A DNA stretch of 64,000 nucleotides, from positions 62,001 through 126,000 of the forward strand of contig CALUWC010000003.1 of the NCBI GenBank assembly GCA_944324395.1, given 5' to 3'. The translations under genes were made by a program, and so were the position numbers. Under the pieces are notes generated by a model. The model was not told the origin of the DNA, did no database searches, and was given only the letters and a program-made list of their open reading frames with translations. Source of the DNA: Candidatus Gastranaerophilales bacterium. Lineage in GTDB: Bacteria > Cyanobacteriota > Vampirovibrionia > Gastranaerophilales > Gastranaerophilaceae. Positions 16,295-24,526 of the stretch are shown here, in pieces. Numbering within the stretch: the first letter of the stretch is position 1; every line of letters begins with the position of its first letter.

Positions 16295-17512
16295 ATGACA
16301 ATTTTTAATTATACAGCGTTAAAAGATGGTACAAGTGAAATCGTAAAAGGTAAAGTTGAAGCCGATGATATGCGTGAGGCAAGGGCTGCTGTTCGTGCTT
16401 TGGGGTTCACTCCTACCAATATTGTAGAAGAACAGGCTGTAAAAAAAGAAGAAAAGAAAAAGCCTACAGGTCGAATGCCAAAATTAGGGCTGCATGATCA
16501 GATTGATTTTACTTCAACTTTACAAATTTTGTCAGCTGCAGGTATTCCGATTATTGAATCATTGCTGTTTATTGAAAATGATGCTGCAAAATTAAAAATT
16601 CGTCAGGTTGCAACTGAATTAAGACGGCAGATTATGAACGGCGGTACTTTTTCCGGTACAGTTGCAAAATATCCGGAACAGTTCGGTCAGGTTTATATCG
16701 GTCTGGTTAGAGCCGGTGAAGATTCCGGTGAATTGGAAAAAACATTGGATCGTTTATTGGAATTGTTGAATAAACAGGCAGCAATCAGAAGTAAAGTTAT
16801 TGGTACTTTGATGTATCCGGTTTTCGTAATTTTATTGGCTGTATTTATTGTAATCGTCATGTTAGTATTTGTATTCCCGGTATTCAAAGAAATGTTTGAT
16901 TCTATGGGGATGCAATTACCTTGGATTACAAGAGTTTTGATGGAAATGGGTATATTCCTTAAGAAAAACTGGTACGGTATTCCGATTGGATTTTTTGCAA
17001 TATCAGCATTCATTAGTTTCTTATTCAGATGGAAACCAAGTAAATGGAAAATTGATGATATTGTATTAAAGATTCCTGTTTTAACTGATTTGATTCAATA
17101 CTCAAATTTTGCTAACTTTATTGCTGTTATGCAGGTTGCGTATGATGCTGGTGTTCCTATTTTGGAATGTTTATATTTGTCAAATATGACATTAACAAAT
17201 CATACTCTTGAAACAAGAGTTGAAGATGCCACTGTTAGAGTTCAGCAAGGTCAGCATTTGTCTGCAGCTTTGAGAGCAACAAGAACAATGCCTAAAATGA
17301 TTTTGTTTATGATTGCAACAGGTGAACAATCAGGTCGTTTGGGAGATATGTTAGGTCAGGCTACAAATTATATTGATAAACAGCTAGATACGATTATTGA
17401 TATTATGACAAAGATGATTGAGCCGATTATGTTAATTGTTATCGGTACAATCGTACTTATCTTGGCTGCAGCACTTTACTTACCTCTGTTTGCTTCTTAC
17501 ATGGGTATGTAG
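16295..17512 (+). CDS. gspF: GspF/PilC inner-membrane platform protein
   Basis: A 405-residue polytopic protein that couples the ATPase to the growing pilus. Two T2SSF domains of about 120 residues each ('L-H-D-Q-I-D-F-T-S-T-L-Q-I-L...' and 'L-I-Q-Y-S-N-F-A-N-F-I-A-V-M-Q') alternate with three hydrophobic segments near 175-200, 220-245 and 370-400. The N-terminal ~60 residues contain the usual 'A-R-A-A-V-R-A-L-G-F' motif and a Lys-rich linker. AGGTGA precedes the ATG. Tightly linked to the ATPase gene, and followed 11 bases later by a 34-codon ORF. Confidence 0.95.
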   Translation: MTIFNYTALKDGTSEIVKGKVEADDMREARAAVRALGFTPTNIVEEQAVKKEEKKKPTGRMPKLGLHDQIDFTSTLQILSAAGIPIIESLLFIENDAAKLKIRQVATELRRQIMNGGTFSGTVAKYPEQFGQVYIGLVRAGEDSGELEKTLDRLLELLNKQAAIRSKVIGTLMYPVFVILLAVFIVIVMLVFVFPVFKEMFDSMGMQLPWITRVLMEMGIFLKKNWYGIPIGFFAISAFISFLFRWKPSKWKIDDIVLKIPVLTDLIQYSNFANFIAVMQVAYDAGVPILECLYLSNMTLTNHTLETRVEDATVRVQQGQHLSAALRATRTMPKMILFMIATGEQSGRLGDMLGQATNYIDKQLDTIIDIMTKMIEPIMLIVIGTIVLILAAALYLPLFASYMGM

Positions 17513-17523
17513 AAAAGAGGTAA

Positions 17524-17628
17524 ATGCTTGTTATTAACGGTAGCGCTTATTACTCAGATTATATAGAATGGGTAGTTTCTAATTATGCCGGTTGTGTAAT
17601 TACTAGTATAGCAGGTTTGTATGAATAG
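17524..17628 (+). CDS. 34-residue ORF between the platform gene and the dehydrogenase
   Basis: Reads M-L-V-I-N-G-S-A-Y-Y-S-D-Y-I-E-W-V-V-S, ending A-G-L-Y-E. It has GAGGT just upstream of its ATG and fills the gap between the pilus platform gene and the dehydrogenase. Its stop (17626-17628) lies inside the dehydrogenase start region (ATG at 17621), an 8-base overlap. Since the dehydrogenase has only a weak Shine-Dalgarno sequence, this ORF may act as a coupling or leader peptide. No family is recognised. Confidence 0.45.
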   Translation: MLVINGSAYYSDYIEWVVSNYAGCVITSIAGLYE

Positions 17629-18442
17629 AAATATTGTTATTACAGGTTCAACATCAGGTATTGGCAAGGCATTAGTTGATTTGTTGTCTATTGATAATTA
17701 TATTTTTGCAGGGTATAGAAATTCTGCAAAAGTTAAAGATATAGTTAATGTTGATTATTTCTATATTGATATGACAGACAGAAAATCAATATCTGATGCT
17801 GCTGATTATATAAAATCAAAGACAGATAAAGTTGATATCTTGATAAATGTTGCAGGTTGTGTTGCTGCCGGTCCTGTTGAAAATTTAGATACAGACAGGT
17901 TGAGAGAGCAGTTTGAAGTTAATACTTTTTCTCATATTGAATTTACCCAGAAACTGGTTCCTGTTTTGGAAAACGGCAGGGTTATCAATATAAGTTCTAT
18001 GGCAAGTTTCGGCAATTTCCCTTTTATCAGCCCGTATTGTGCATCAAAAAGGGCTTTGGATATATTTTTTAATGCTTTTTCTATTGAAAATCATAAAAAT
18101 ATAAAAGTTATATCAATCAAACCCGGAGTTATTGCTACTCCAATCTGGGAAAAGTCTGTGGAAGCCAATTTGCGGGATTTGGAAAATTGTGTTGTGTATA
18201 AAAGAGAATTGGAATTTTTAAAGGCTAACGCACTTAAAAATACAAATAAAGGGCTTGATGTTTGTAAAACTGCTAAAATTATTAAAGATATTGCCTTTTC
18301 TAAAAATCCGAAAACTTCCTATACAATTGGCAGAGATGCAAGATTTGCACAAATTTTGTCCATGTTCCCTCAAGATGTGGTTAACAGACTTGTCAAATTT
18401 GCACTTGAGCATAGAATAAATAAGTATTGTAAAGAAATGTAA
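17621..18442 (+). CDS. short-chain dehydrogenase/reductase
   Basis: A 273-residue Rossmann-fold oxidoreductase. The N-terminal NAD(P)-binding motif is T-G-S-T-S-G-I-G-K, the N-x-A-G-like element is N-V-A-G, the catalytic Ser lies in N-I-S-S-M-A, and the active-site pair is Y-C-A-S-K. This is the 'classical' SDR pattern. The substrate is not predictable; the closest general resemblance is to retinol-dehydrogenase-like or 'SDR family oxidoreductase' proteins. The start at 17621 overlaps the small upstream ORF. It is the last gene in the direction of the pilus cluster but has no evident functional tie to it. Confidence 0.92.
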   Translation: MNRNIVITGSTSGIGKALVDLLSIDNYIFAGYRNSAKVKDIVNVDYFYIDMTDRKSISDAADYIKSKTDKVDILINVAGCVAAGPVENLDTDRLREQFEVNTFSHIEFTQKLVPVLENGRVINISSMASFGNFPFISPYCASKRALDIFFNAFSIENHKNIKVISIKPGVIATPIWEKSVEANLRDLENCVVYKRELEFLKANALKNTNKGLDVCKTAKIIKDIAFSKNPKTSYTIGRDARFAQILSMFPQDVVNRLVKFALEHRINKYCKEM

Positions 18443-18484
18443 ACCTAAATTTATAATGGCTGAAACCAAGTTATAATGCTGTTT

Positions 18485-18522
18485 ATGATATGATATGATA
18501 TGATATGATATGATATGATATA
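18485..18522. repeat. pentanucleotide tandem repeat (ATGAT)7
   Basis: Seven perfect ATGAT units (18485-18519) plus a partial unit, in the 207-base gap between the dehydrogenase and the TPR gene. Each unit junction also reads TATGAT, which resembles a -10 hexamer. It lies about 110 bases upstream of the TPR gene promoter. Confidence 0.95.
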
Positions 18523-18631
18523 GCAATTCCTTCAGTAGTATATATTTTATATATACATAAGCATAATAAACTGTTGAAAGCTCTTTTGCTGTGTTTTTAT
18601 TTTCTAAATACTTTACCCGCATTTACCCCTG

Positions 18632-18640
18632 TGGTATAAT
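18632..18640 (+). promoter_or_regulatory. extended -10 promoter of TPR gene
   Basis: TGGTATAAT within TGTGGTATAAT. The hexamer ends 9 bases before the ATG at 18650, giving a predicted leader of 0-3 bases and no Shine-Dalgarno sequence. CATTTACCCCTG stands directly upstream, as in the repeat near 1488. Confidence 0.6.
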
Positions 18641-18649
18641 TTTACTGCT

Positions 18650-20419
18650 ATGGAAGATAAAGATATTGATAAAATATATGAATTGATAGATTCATCAGAG
18701 TATGAAAAAGCAAAGATTCTGATTGCTGAAATTATAGAAAAAGATTCTAAAGATATAGATGCTCAAAGGTTAATGGCATTGTGCGAAGTTAATCTGGAAA
18801 ATTATCATAATGCCAGAAATATTTTAGAAGAAGTTATAAAATATCGTCAGGACGATGCATTATGCTGGTATTATCTTGGCTGCTGTTATGATAATTTAAA
18901 TGAATTAGCGGAAGCGAAGCATGCTTATTCTACTGTTTTGGAATTGAGACCGGAGTATATTGATGCGTACAAAAGTCTTGCAATTACTTATATAAAAACT
19001 GAAGAATATGATAAAGCTATAGATACGGCTAAAAAAGCTCTGGATTTTACAGGAGATGATTATGCCGTATATTATATTCTTGGAACTGCATGTATGGCCG
19101 GTAAAAATTTTGAAGAAAGTGTCAAGTATATAGAAAAGGCTATTGAATTAAATCCTGATAATCTTCAATTATATAACAATTTAGGTACATCTTATCTTAC
19201 TATCGGTAATCTGGATAAGGCTTATGAAACTTATAAAAAGGCTTTGGAGATTGATGATAAGGATTCTTTGACATATTTTAACATTGCCTCTATTTTGCAA
19301 TTGCAGAATAAGCATAGTGAAGCTTGCGAGTATTTTGCAAAAGCTCATGAATGTGAGCCAGAGGAAGACAGTTATATTGTAGCCTGGGCATTATCAGAAG
19401 TTAAGGCAGGAAAAATTCATGAAGCTATTGAACATTACAAATATTTAGCTTCAGTATATCCGCAGAAAACAAATTACAAATATAATCTGGCTTGCTGTTA
19501 TCAAGCTATCGGAGAATATGAGATTGCGATATCTTTATTAAAACAGTTAATGATACTTAATCCGAAGGCTTCTAATATTTTGAAAAAGCTTGCAGGAATT
19601 TATATTGCCACAAATCAACTTGCTAATGCAAGAGAAATTTATGAAAAGATTATAAAACAAGGTTCAACATCATATCAACTTTATTATGAACTTGCTATTT
19701 TGTGCGTCAAAACCGGAGATATAGACAGAGCTGAGCAGATTTTGAAAAAAGTCTGTCGTTTAAACCCCGAATTTGCTCCTGCACACAAAGATTTAGGTGT
19801 AATTTATTTAAATAAGCGTTTGTTTGATTATGCAAAAGATGAGTTCAGTCAGGCTTATAAATACGATCCGAATAATTATTCTATTGTTTTAGAGTATGCA
19901 AATTATTTCCATTCAATATCTGATTTTGAAAAAGCTGATGAACTTTATCGGAAGGCTCTTTCTATAGAGCCTGAAAATCCAAACGGACTTGCTTTTTCAG
20001 CTTTAAATAAAACTCATTTAAAACAAATAGATGAAGCTAAAGCACAGATAGAAAAAGTTTTGAAAAAATGTTCTGACTCTGCTTTTTTATTATTTATTGC
20101 CGGCAGAATTTTCCATCTTGCAGGTGATTATGAGACTGCCAAAATGTATCTTGTTAAAGCCTATGAACTTGAAAAAATGCCTGACGTTCAGAATTTGTTA
20201 GGATTATGTTATTTTGAACTCGGTAATTATGAACAGGCAAAAACTATATTTGAAAATATGTTGGAAAAAGTTCCGATGAATGTGAATGTTTTGCTGAATC
20301 TTGCAAAATGTCATGAAAAACTCGGAAATAATGATGAAGCTTTGAAGTATGCTGAAAAAATTACGGAGACATTTCCCGATTGCGAAGATGCTCAAGAAAT
20401 GATAAGAAAATTATCTTAA
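18650..20419 (+). CDS. long tetratricopeptide-repeat protein
   Basis: A 589-residue protein made almost entirely of about 14-16 TPR units of 34 residues. The typical W-L-G-Y-A-F-A-P pattern recurs, e.g. 'A-L-C-W-Y-Y-L-G-C-C-Y' and 'L-Y-N-N-L-G-T-S-Y-L'. TPR arrays form a superhelical scaffold for protein-protein binding. There is no signal peptide, membrane helix or enzymatic domain, so it is probably a cytoplasmic scaffold; relatives in pilus-bearing bacteria can act in pilus biogenesis, but nothing here proves that link. The message appears nearly leaderless. A terminator lies 78 bases past the stop. Confidence 0.92.
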   Translation: MEDKDIDKIYELIDSSEYEKAKILIAEIIEKDSKDIDAQRLMALCEVNLENYHNARNILEEVIKYRQDDALCWYYLGCCYDNLNELAEAKHAYSTVLELRPEYIDAYKSLAITYIKTEEYDKAIDTAKKALDFTGDDYAVYYILGTACMAGKNFEESVKYIEKAIELNPDNLQLYNNLGTSYLTIGNLDKAYETYKKALEIDDKDSLTYFNIASILQLQNKHSEACEYFAKAHECEPEEDSYIVAWALSEVKAGKIHEAIEHYKYLASVYPQKTNYKYNLACCYQAIGEYEIAISLLKQLMILNPKASNILKKLAGIYIATNQLANAREIYEKIIKQGSTSYQLYYELAILCVKTGDIDRAEQILKKVCRLNPEFAPAHKDLGVIYLNKRLFDYAKDEFSQAYKYDPNNYSIVLEYANYFHSISDFEKADELYRKALSIEPENPNGLAFSALNKTHLKQIDEAKAQIEKVLKKCSDSAFLLFIAGRIFHLAGDYETAKMYLVKAYELEKMPDVQNLLGLCYFELGNYEQAKTIFENMLEKVPMNVNVLLNLAKCHEKLGNNDEALKYAEKITETFPDCEDAQEMIRKLS

Positions 20420-20496
20420 TTTCTTATTGATTTTTATTTATCAGCGTGATGTTAATTTTCTTCACAAATATATGGGGTGTCTGAAATTGACTGTTT

Positions 20497-20528
20497 AAGA
20501 CTTGTTTGAGATTTTGCAAGTCTTTTTT
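20497..20528 (+). terminator. intrinsic terminator after TPR gene
   Basis: AAGACTTG / CAAGTCTT stem with a ~12-base loop, followed by a run of T. Confidence 0.8.
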
Positions 20529-20771
20529 AATTTTCATTAACAAAATAATTGTAAATTTTTCAGAAATATTAAATTGTGCTGAAATAGTTATAAAATGCCG
20601 GTTTTAAAATTAGATTAAAAATAATTGTAAAAACTTTGGCATGCAGAGCTTAAAATGTTAGTCAAAAGTAAAAATTTAGTCTATTATGAATATACAAACT
20701 GGGAACGAGATTTTGGAGATAGTAAAATTTCCCCCCTTATTATAATTTTCAATCTTTTGAACGATTAAGAT

Positions 20772-20799
20772 TTGTTCAAATATGATTTATCATTATAGT
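20772..20799 (+). promoter_or_regulatory. probable promoter of corrinoid adenosyltransferase gene
   Basis: TTGTTC (20772-20777), 16-base spacer, TATAGT (20794-20799), about 40 bases before the GTG start. Confidence 0.4.
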
Positions 20800-20835
20800 A
20801 GGCGGTAAAAGTGTATTTTTGGAGGTTAGTAAGCA

Positions 20836-21369
20836 GTGTTAGAGCATGGATATATACAAATCTATACAGGAGATGGCAAGGGTAAAACAACAGCTGCATT
20901 GGGTTTAGCAATGAGAGCTTTGGGTCATGATTGGAAAGTTTTGATTATACAATTTACCAAAGGCGATGGTGCTACAACTTACGGTGAAATTGCTTCTTCT
21001 TCAAAGTTTAAAGATAATTTAGAAGTTGTACAATTTGGTATGGATAGGGTATGCTATTCTCATAACGTTTGTTTGGAAGATTATAAAGAAGCTAAAAAAG
21101 GTTGGGAATTTGCAAAAGCAGCAATCAATTCAGGCAAATATCAATTGATTATCTTAGATGAGATAAATATTTGCACATCAATGAACATGATAAAAGTGAG
21201 TGATGTTAAAGATACATTACTGCACAAACCTGAGAATTTGGAGATAGTTTTGACCGGTCGTTATGCACACCCGGAATTGATTGCTCTGGCTCATCTTGTT
21301 ACCGAGATGAAGCCTGTTAAACACTACTTTGATATGGGTGTTATGGCACGACAAGGTATTGAATATTAA
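20836..21369 (+). CDS. btuR: cob(I)yrinic acid a,c-diamide adenosyltransferase
   Basis: A 177-residue CobA/CobO/BtuR-type enzyme. It transfers the 5'-deoxyadenosyl group of ATP to Co(I) of corrinoids, making adenosylcobalamin precursors in the cytoplasm. The P-loop Y-T-G-D-G-K-G-K-T-T-A is at residues ~10-20, followed by 'L-G-L-A-M-R-A-L-G' and the Asp of 'L-I-I-L-D-E-I-N'. The closing 'T-E-M-K-P-V-K-H-Y-F' block is typical. It starts with GTG, with TGGAGG upstream. No other cobalamin genes are nearby, which fits corrinoid salvage rather than de novo synthesis; that is inference. Confidence 0.95.
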   Translation: MLEHGYIQIYTGDGKGKTTAALGLAMRALGHDWKVLIIQFTKGDGATTYGEIASSSKFKDNLEVVQFGMDRVCYSHNVCLEDYKEAKKGWEFAKAAINSGKYQLIILDEINICTSMNMIKVSDVKDTLLHKPENLEIVLTGRYAHPELIALAHLVTEMKPVKHYFDMGVMARQGIEY

Positions 21370-21427
21370 TTTTGAAATGAAAAGTTTAGGTTAATGTGAA
21401 TCCTTTTTTGTTTCAGAAATGAAATAG

Positions 21428-21452
21428 CGGGCATTTATGTCCGTTTTTTTTT
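21428..21452 (+). terminator. intrinsic terminator after adenosyltransferase gene
   Basis: CGGGCA / TGTCCG stem (one G-U pair) with a four-base loop, followed by nine T. Confidence 0.85.
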
Positions 21453-21568
21453 ATTTCTGTTTTTCCTGTTGCAATTGATATTTACGGTAAATTTAATATA
21501 AGCATCAAAAATTTTCCGGAAATACAAATATTATCTCCGAAAAATTATACTCTTCACTGAGCGTATGT

Positions 21569-22189
21569 TTAGAATTTGAACGGATAATCTCCTTTAAACT
21601 CCCACTGGTCATTTTGCAGAAGTCTTGTACACCATGATCTGTCAGTTTGACATTTTGTAATCATTGTTTCTCTTGATACTCCGGCACCTGATAAACCTGA
21701 ACCGTAGGTTCCAAAGAAGATATCTTTGTTTCCAAACCATGATTGTCTGTTCGAATCATCAAAACAGAATAAGAATCGATATCTGTCATATCCTTCCTGA
21801 TTCGGGCTTTTATCTCCATTGACGTCATAAATTACGTCTAAACATCCGCCTGTATAGAATGTTGTTAATTTTGAGCCGTCTTTATAATATACTTCTTTTT
21901 TGTCATCATTAACATAAGCGTGTCCTAAATACGGGTCGATATTTTCTATATACCAATCGTACCCCTTCCCTTGAGTTGGAAGTTTCATATCTCTAAAAGA
22001 ACCTTTGTCCAGTTCCATATCAAGTATGGCATTATTGATTTTACTGTAGAAGTTTTTAAGCTTTGCAGTATATTCTTTTTTTATTCTTTGATAATGCAAA
22101 GTAGGAATAGTTAATGCTGCAACAGCACCTACAATGGTCATTGTTATCAAAACTTCTGATAAAGTAAAGGCTGCTTTTTTAAAAGTCAT
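21569..22189 (-). CDS. type IV prepilin-like protein
   Basis: A 206-residue pilin-like protein. The leader MTFKKA is cut before FTLSE (Ala at -1, Glu at +5), with a hydrophobic helix ending in A-L-T-I-P. The globular part is rich in Tyr/Asp/Lys and has five Cys near its C-terminal half. It carries the shared motif D-V-N-G-D-K-S-P-N-x-x-G-x-D. GAGGAT precedes the ATG. The promoter ATATGTTATAAT at 22220-22231 is the same 12-mer used by the 6864 (-) prepilin. A stand-alone gene, convergent with the adenosyltransferase gene. Confidence 0.88.
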   Translation of the reverse strand: MTFKKAAFTLSEVLITMTIVGAVAALTIPTLHYQRIKKEYTAKLKNFYSKINNAILDMELDKGSFRDMKLPTQGKGYDWYIENIDPYLGHAYVNDDKKEVYYKDGSKLTTFYTGGCLDVIYDVNGDKSPNQEGYDRYRFLFCFDDSNRQSWFGNKDIFFGTYGSGLSGAGVSRETMITKCQTDRSWCTRLLQNDQWEFKGDYPFKF

Positions 22190-22219
22190 AGAAAATTATC
22201 CTCGCTTATTCTTTTTCTT

Positions 22220-22228
22220 ATTATAACA
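22220..22228 (-). promoter_or_regulatory. extended -10 promoter of prepilin gene
   Basis: TGTTATAAT on the minus strand (hexamer 22220-22225). The leader of ~24 bases contains GAGGAT. Confidence 0.6.
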
Positions 22229-22304
22229 TATTTTTTATTTCACCTCAAGTTTAAATCTTGTATAAATTATGTGATAGCAGATTTTATATTGAATTTTGTG
22301 TTAA

Positions 22305-22310
22305 TATAAT
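22305..22310 (+). promoter_or_regulatory. -10 element of cysK
   Basis: TATAAT with predicted +1 near 22317. The short leader carries AGGAGGAG at 22322-22329, the strongest Shine-Dalgarno sequence in the window. No riboswitch or T-box is visible. Confidence 0.5.
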
Positions 22311-22334
22311 CAATGTATAGAAGGAGGAGTTTTT

Positions 22335-23252
22335 ATGAATATTGCAAAAGATTTGACCGAACTTGTCGGGAATACTCCAATGGTGAAATTGAATAAATTA
22401 AATACCGGAAAAGCAAATATTTATTTAAAGCTGGAATATTTCAATCCTGCAAATTCAATAAAAGACAGAGCTGCTTTACAGATGATAACAGATGCGGAAA
22501 ATGACGGCAGAATAAATAAAGATACAGTGATAATTGAACCTACGAGCGGGAATACAGGTATCGGGCTGGCTATGGTTTGTGCAATACGAGGTTATAAACT
22601 TATTTTAACAATGCCTGAAGCAATGAGTTTGGAACGAAGAATGCTGTTAAGAGCTTATGGGGCGGAACTTGTCTTAACTCCTGCAGCTTCCGGTATGCAA
22701 GGGGCTGTTGACAAGGCTTTAGAACTACATAATAAAGTTTATAAAAATTCTTTTATTCCTTCTCAATTTGATAATCCTTCTAATCCGAAAGCTCATATAT
22801 TAACAACTTCGGAAGAGATTTGGAAAGATACTGAAGGCAGAGTTGATATATTTATCTCCGGAGTAGGAACAGGCGGAACATTATCCGGAATTGCAAAAAA
22901 TTTAAAAAAGAAAAATCCGTCAATAAAAATTATAGCTGTTGAACCGTACAATTCTCAGGTTCTAGGAGGAAAAGAACCTGATTCTCATAAGCTTCAAGGT
23001 ATAGGAGCCAATTTTGTCCCCGGAAATTATGACGCTTCTTTAGTTGATGAAATAATTCCTGTGAAAGATGATGATGCCATATCTGTGACCAGATTATTAC
23101 CTGTAGAGGAGGGTATTTTATCAGGAATTTCCGGAGCTGCAAATGTTTGGGCGGCAGTTGAAATATCAAAGCGAGAAGAAAGTTCTGGTAAAAATATTGT
23201 TACTGTTATTCCTGACTGCGGGGATCATTATTTAAGCTGTGGAATATTTTAA
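22335..23252 (+). CDS. cysK: cysteine synthase (O-acetylserine sulfhydrylase)
   Basis: A 305-residue PLP-dependent enzyme that makes cysteine from O-acetylserine and sulfide. The PLP lysine is Lys43 in N-S-I-K-D-R-A. The substrate loop T-S-G-N-T-G-I-G and the phosphate-binding G-T-G-G-T-L-S-G are both intact, and the C-terminal segment 'G-I-S-G-A-A' is usual. The length is standard for CysK; the fold is shared with CysM and cystathionine beta-synthase, which would need extra domains or different motifs. It has its own promoter and a very strong ribosome-binding site. No cysE is nearby. Confidence 0.95.
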   Translation: MNIAKDLTELVGNTPMVKLNKLNTGKANIYLKLEYFNPANSIKDRAALQMITDAENDGRINKDTVIIEPTSGNTGIGLAMVCAIRGYKLILTMPEAMSLERRMLLRAYGAELVLTPAASGMQGAVDKALELHNKVYKNSFIPSQFDNPSNPKAHILTTSEEIWKDTEGRVDIFISGVGTGGTLSGIAKNLKKKNPSIKIIAVEPYNSQVLGGKEPDSHKLQGIGANFVPGNYDASLVDEIIPVKDDDAISVTRLLPVEEGILSGISGAANVWAAVEISKREESSGKNIVTVIPDCGDHYLSCGIF

Positions 23253-23278
23253 GTAATATTTACCGGTATCAATCGTTG

Positions 23279-23287
23279 TGGTAAAAT
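23279..23287 (+). promoter_or_regulatory. extended -10 promoter of leaderless nadD
   Basis: TGGTAAAAT within TGTGGTAAAAT. The hexamer ends 6 bases before the ATG at 23294, so +1 is predicted at the A of the start codon. Confidence 0.6.
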
Positions 23288-23293
23288 ACGGAT

Positions 23294-23884
23294 ATGAAAT
23301 TATGTGTTTTTCAAGGAACTTTTAATCCTATTCACAATGCACATTTGAGAGTTGCACAATATTTTTGTAGTCATTATTCTTTTGACAAAATTTTGTTCAT
23401 TCCTGCATATAATCCGCCTCACAAAGATTGTGATTTGAAATTTTCAAATGACAGGCTTGAAATGGTAAAGCTTGCAGTATCGGATTTTCCAAAATTCGAA
23501 GTTTCCGATATTGAATACAGGCGGGGTGGTAAATCTTATACTTATTTGACAATATTAGATTTATACAAATTGTATAAACCTGAAAATAAGATAAATTTTT
23601 TAATTGGTACAGACGCATTTAAACATATTGAATCTTGGTATGAATTTGATAAATTGAAAAATCTTGTTAAATATATCGTCTTTGTTAGGGAGGACAAATT
23701 TGATATTTCAAAGTATGATAATTTAAAGGCAAAAGGTGTTGATTTCGAATTTCAACCTCTGGCTTATGAGGATATCTCATCTACATTTTTGCGAGGGCAA
23801 ATCAGAAAAGGTGAAAATATCAGCAGATATGTACCTGAAAAAGTAGAGGATTATATAAAAGAACATGAATTATACAAAAATTAG
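23294..23884 (+). CDS. nadD: nicotinate-mononucleotide adenylyltransferase
   Basis: NadD converts nicotinate mononucleotide plus ATP to deamido-NAD in NAD synthesis. The protein has 196 residues. The nucleotidyltransferase signature G-T-F-N-P-I-H-N-A-H is at residues 9-18 and the C-terminal I-S-S-T-F-L-R motif binds the ATP phosphates. Both match the NadD family well. There is no Shine-Dalgarno sequence; the promoter places the transcript start at the ATG. It overlaps yqeK by 20 bases, so the two are co-translated, an order widely conserved in bacteria (nadD-yqeK-rsfS). rsfS, the usual third gene, is not downstream. Confidence 0.96.
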   Translation: MKLCVFQGTFNPIHNAHLRVAQYFCSHYSFDKILFIPAYNPPHKDCDLKFSNDRLEMVKLAVSDFPKFEVSDIEYRRGGKSYTYLTILDLYKLYKPENKINFLIGTDAFKHIESWYEFDKLKNLVKYIVFVREDKFDISKYDNLKAKGVDFEFQPLAYEDISSTFLRGQIRKGENISRYVPEKVEDYIKEHELYKN

Positions 23885-24461
23885 TATAGAAGAAATTTTA
23901 AAATGGTTGAAAAATAATTTAAATGAAGAACGTTATGAGCATTCAATAGGCACGGCCGAAATGGCTCGAGATTTAGCGGCTAAGTATTCTCAGAATGAGG
24001 ATAGGGCATATATTGCAGGTCTGCTTCATGATTGTGCAAAATGCTTGTCAACAGAAAAATTACTTGAAATTATTGATAATGAACATTTAGATGTAGATTC
24101 AATCGAGAAAATGAATTATAAAACTCTGCATGCTCCGGTTAGTGCATTTGTGGCTAAGACAGATTTTGGAGTTAGTGATGAGGAAATCTTATCTGCAATA
24201 AGATGGCATACTATCGGGAAATTAAATATGTCTGATTTTGAAAAAATAATTTATCTTGCAGATAAAATAGAAACAAGAACAAGAGAAGATGAATATGCAA
24301 ATCCTATAAGAGAATGTTTAAGCGGACCTAAAGGGTTGGATTGTGCAATGCTGCAATCTTATAAATTGACAATAAAAAGTCTTGTTGACAGAAATCTTAA
24401 AATATGCCCGATGACGATTGATATATATAATCATCTGGAGGATTTAATAAATGTTAACTAA
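23865..24461 (+). CDS. yqeK: YqeK-family HD-domain Ap4A hydrolase
   Basis: A 198-residue HD-superfamily phosphohydrolase. Metal-binding residues are visible as R-Y-E-H-S, H-D-C-A-K, then H-A-P-V-S and R-W-H-T-I-G. YqeK of Gram-positive bacteria symmetrically hydrolyses diadenosine tetraphosphate to two ADP, clearing a stress-associated dinucleotide. The start lies inside nadD (20-base overlap), which implies coupling. No terminator is obvious; the next gene has its own promoter. Confidence 0.93.
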   Translation: MNYTKISIEEILKWLKNNLNEERYEHSIGTAEMARDLAAKYSQNEDRAYIAGLLHDCAKCLSTEKLLEIIDNEHLDVDSIEKMNYKTLHAPVSAFVAKTDFGVSDEEILSAIRWHTIGKLNMSDFEKIIYLADKIETRTREDEYANPIRECLSGPKGLDCAMLQSYKLTIKSLVDRNLKICPMTIDIYNHLEDLINVN

Positions 24462-24493
24462 CTTAATAAACCTACATAATTTCGGGGTTTTCA

Positions 24494-24502
24494 TGGTACA
24501 AT
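24494..24502 (+). promoter_or_regulatory. extended -10 promoter of the 688-residue protein gene
   Basis: TGGTACAAT; predicted +1 near 24509, leader of ~18 bases with AGAGAGGG before the ATG at 24527. Confidence 0.5.
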
Positions 24503-24526
24503 TTTTCTAAAGTAGAGAGGGCAGAG

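Larger units (their letters stand above)
20420..20835. other. gene-free gap between TPR and corrinoid adenosyltransferase genes
   Basis: A 416-base AT-rich stretch. It holds the TPR gene terminator (20497-20528), a C-rich run near 20731 and the likely promoter of the next gene (20772-20799). I looked for a cobalamin riboswitch because the next gene acts on corrinoids, and found no recognisable B12 box. The longest ORF is under 30 codons with no Shine-Dalgarno sequence. Confidence 0.6.

Noticed and set aside
18218-18622. 134-codon minus-strand ORF across the dehydrogenase end and the ATGAT tract
   Set aside because: Its C-terminal half is antisense to the dehydrogenase and its middle is translated tandem repeat (Y-H-I-I-S); no ribosome-binding site.
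20420-20835. Possible cobalamin riboswitch upstream of the corrinoid adenosyltransferase
   Set aside because: No B12-box-like GCCACTG segment or the expected stems; only a terminator and a weak promoter are seen.
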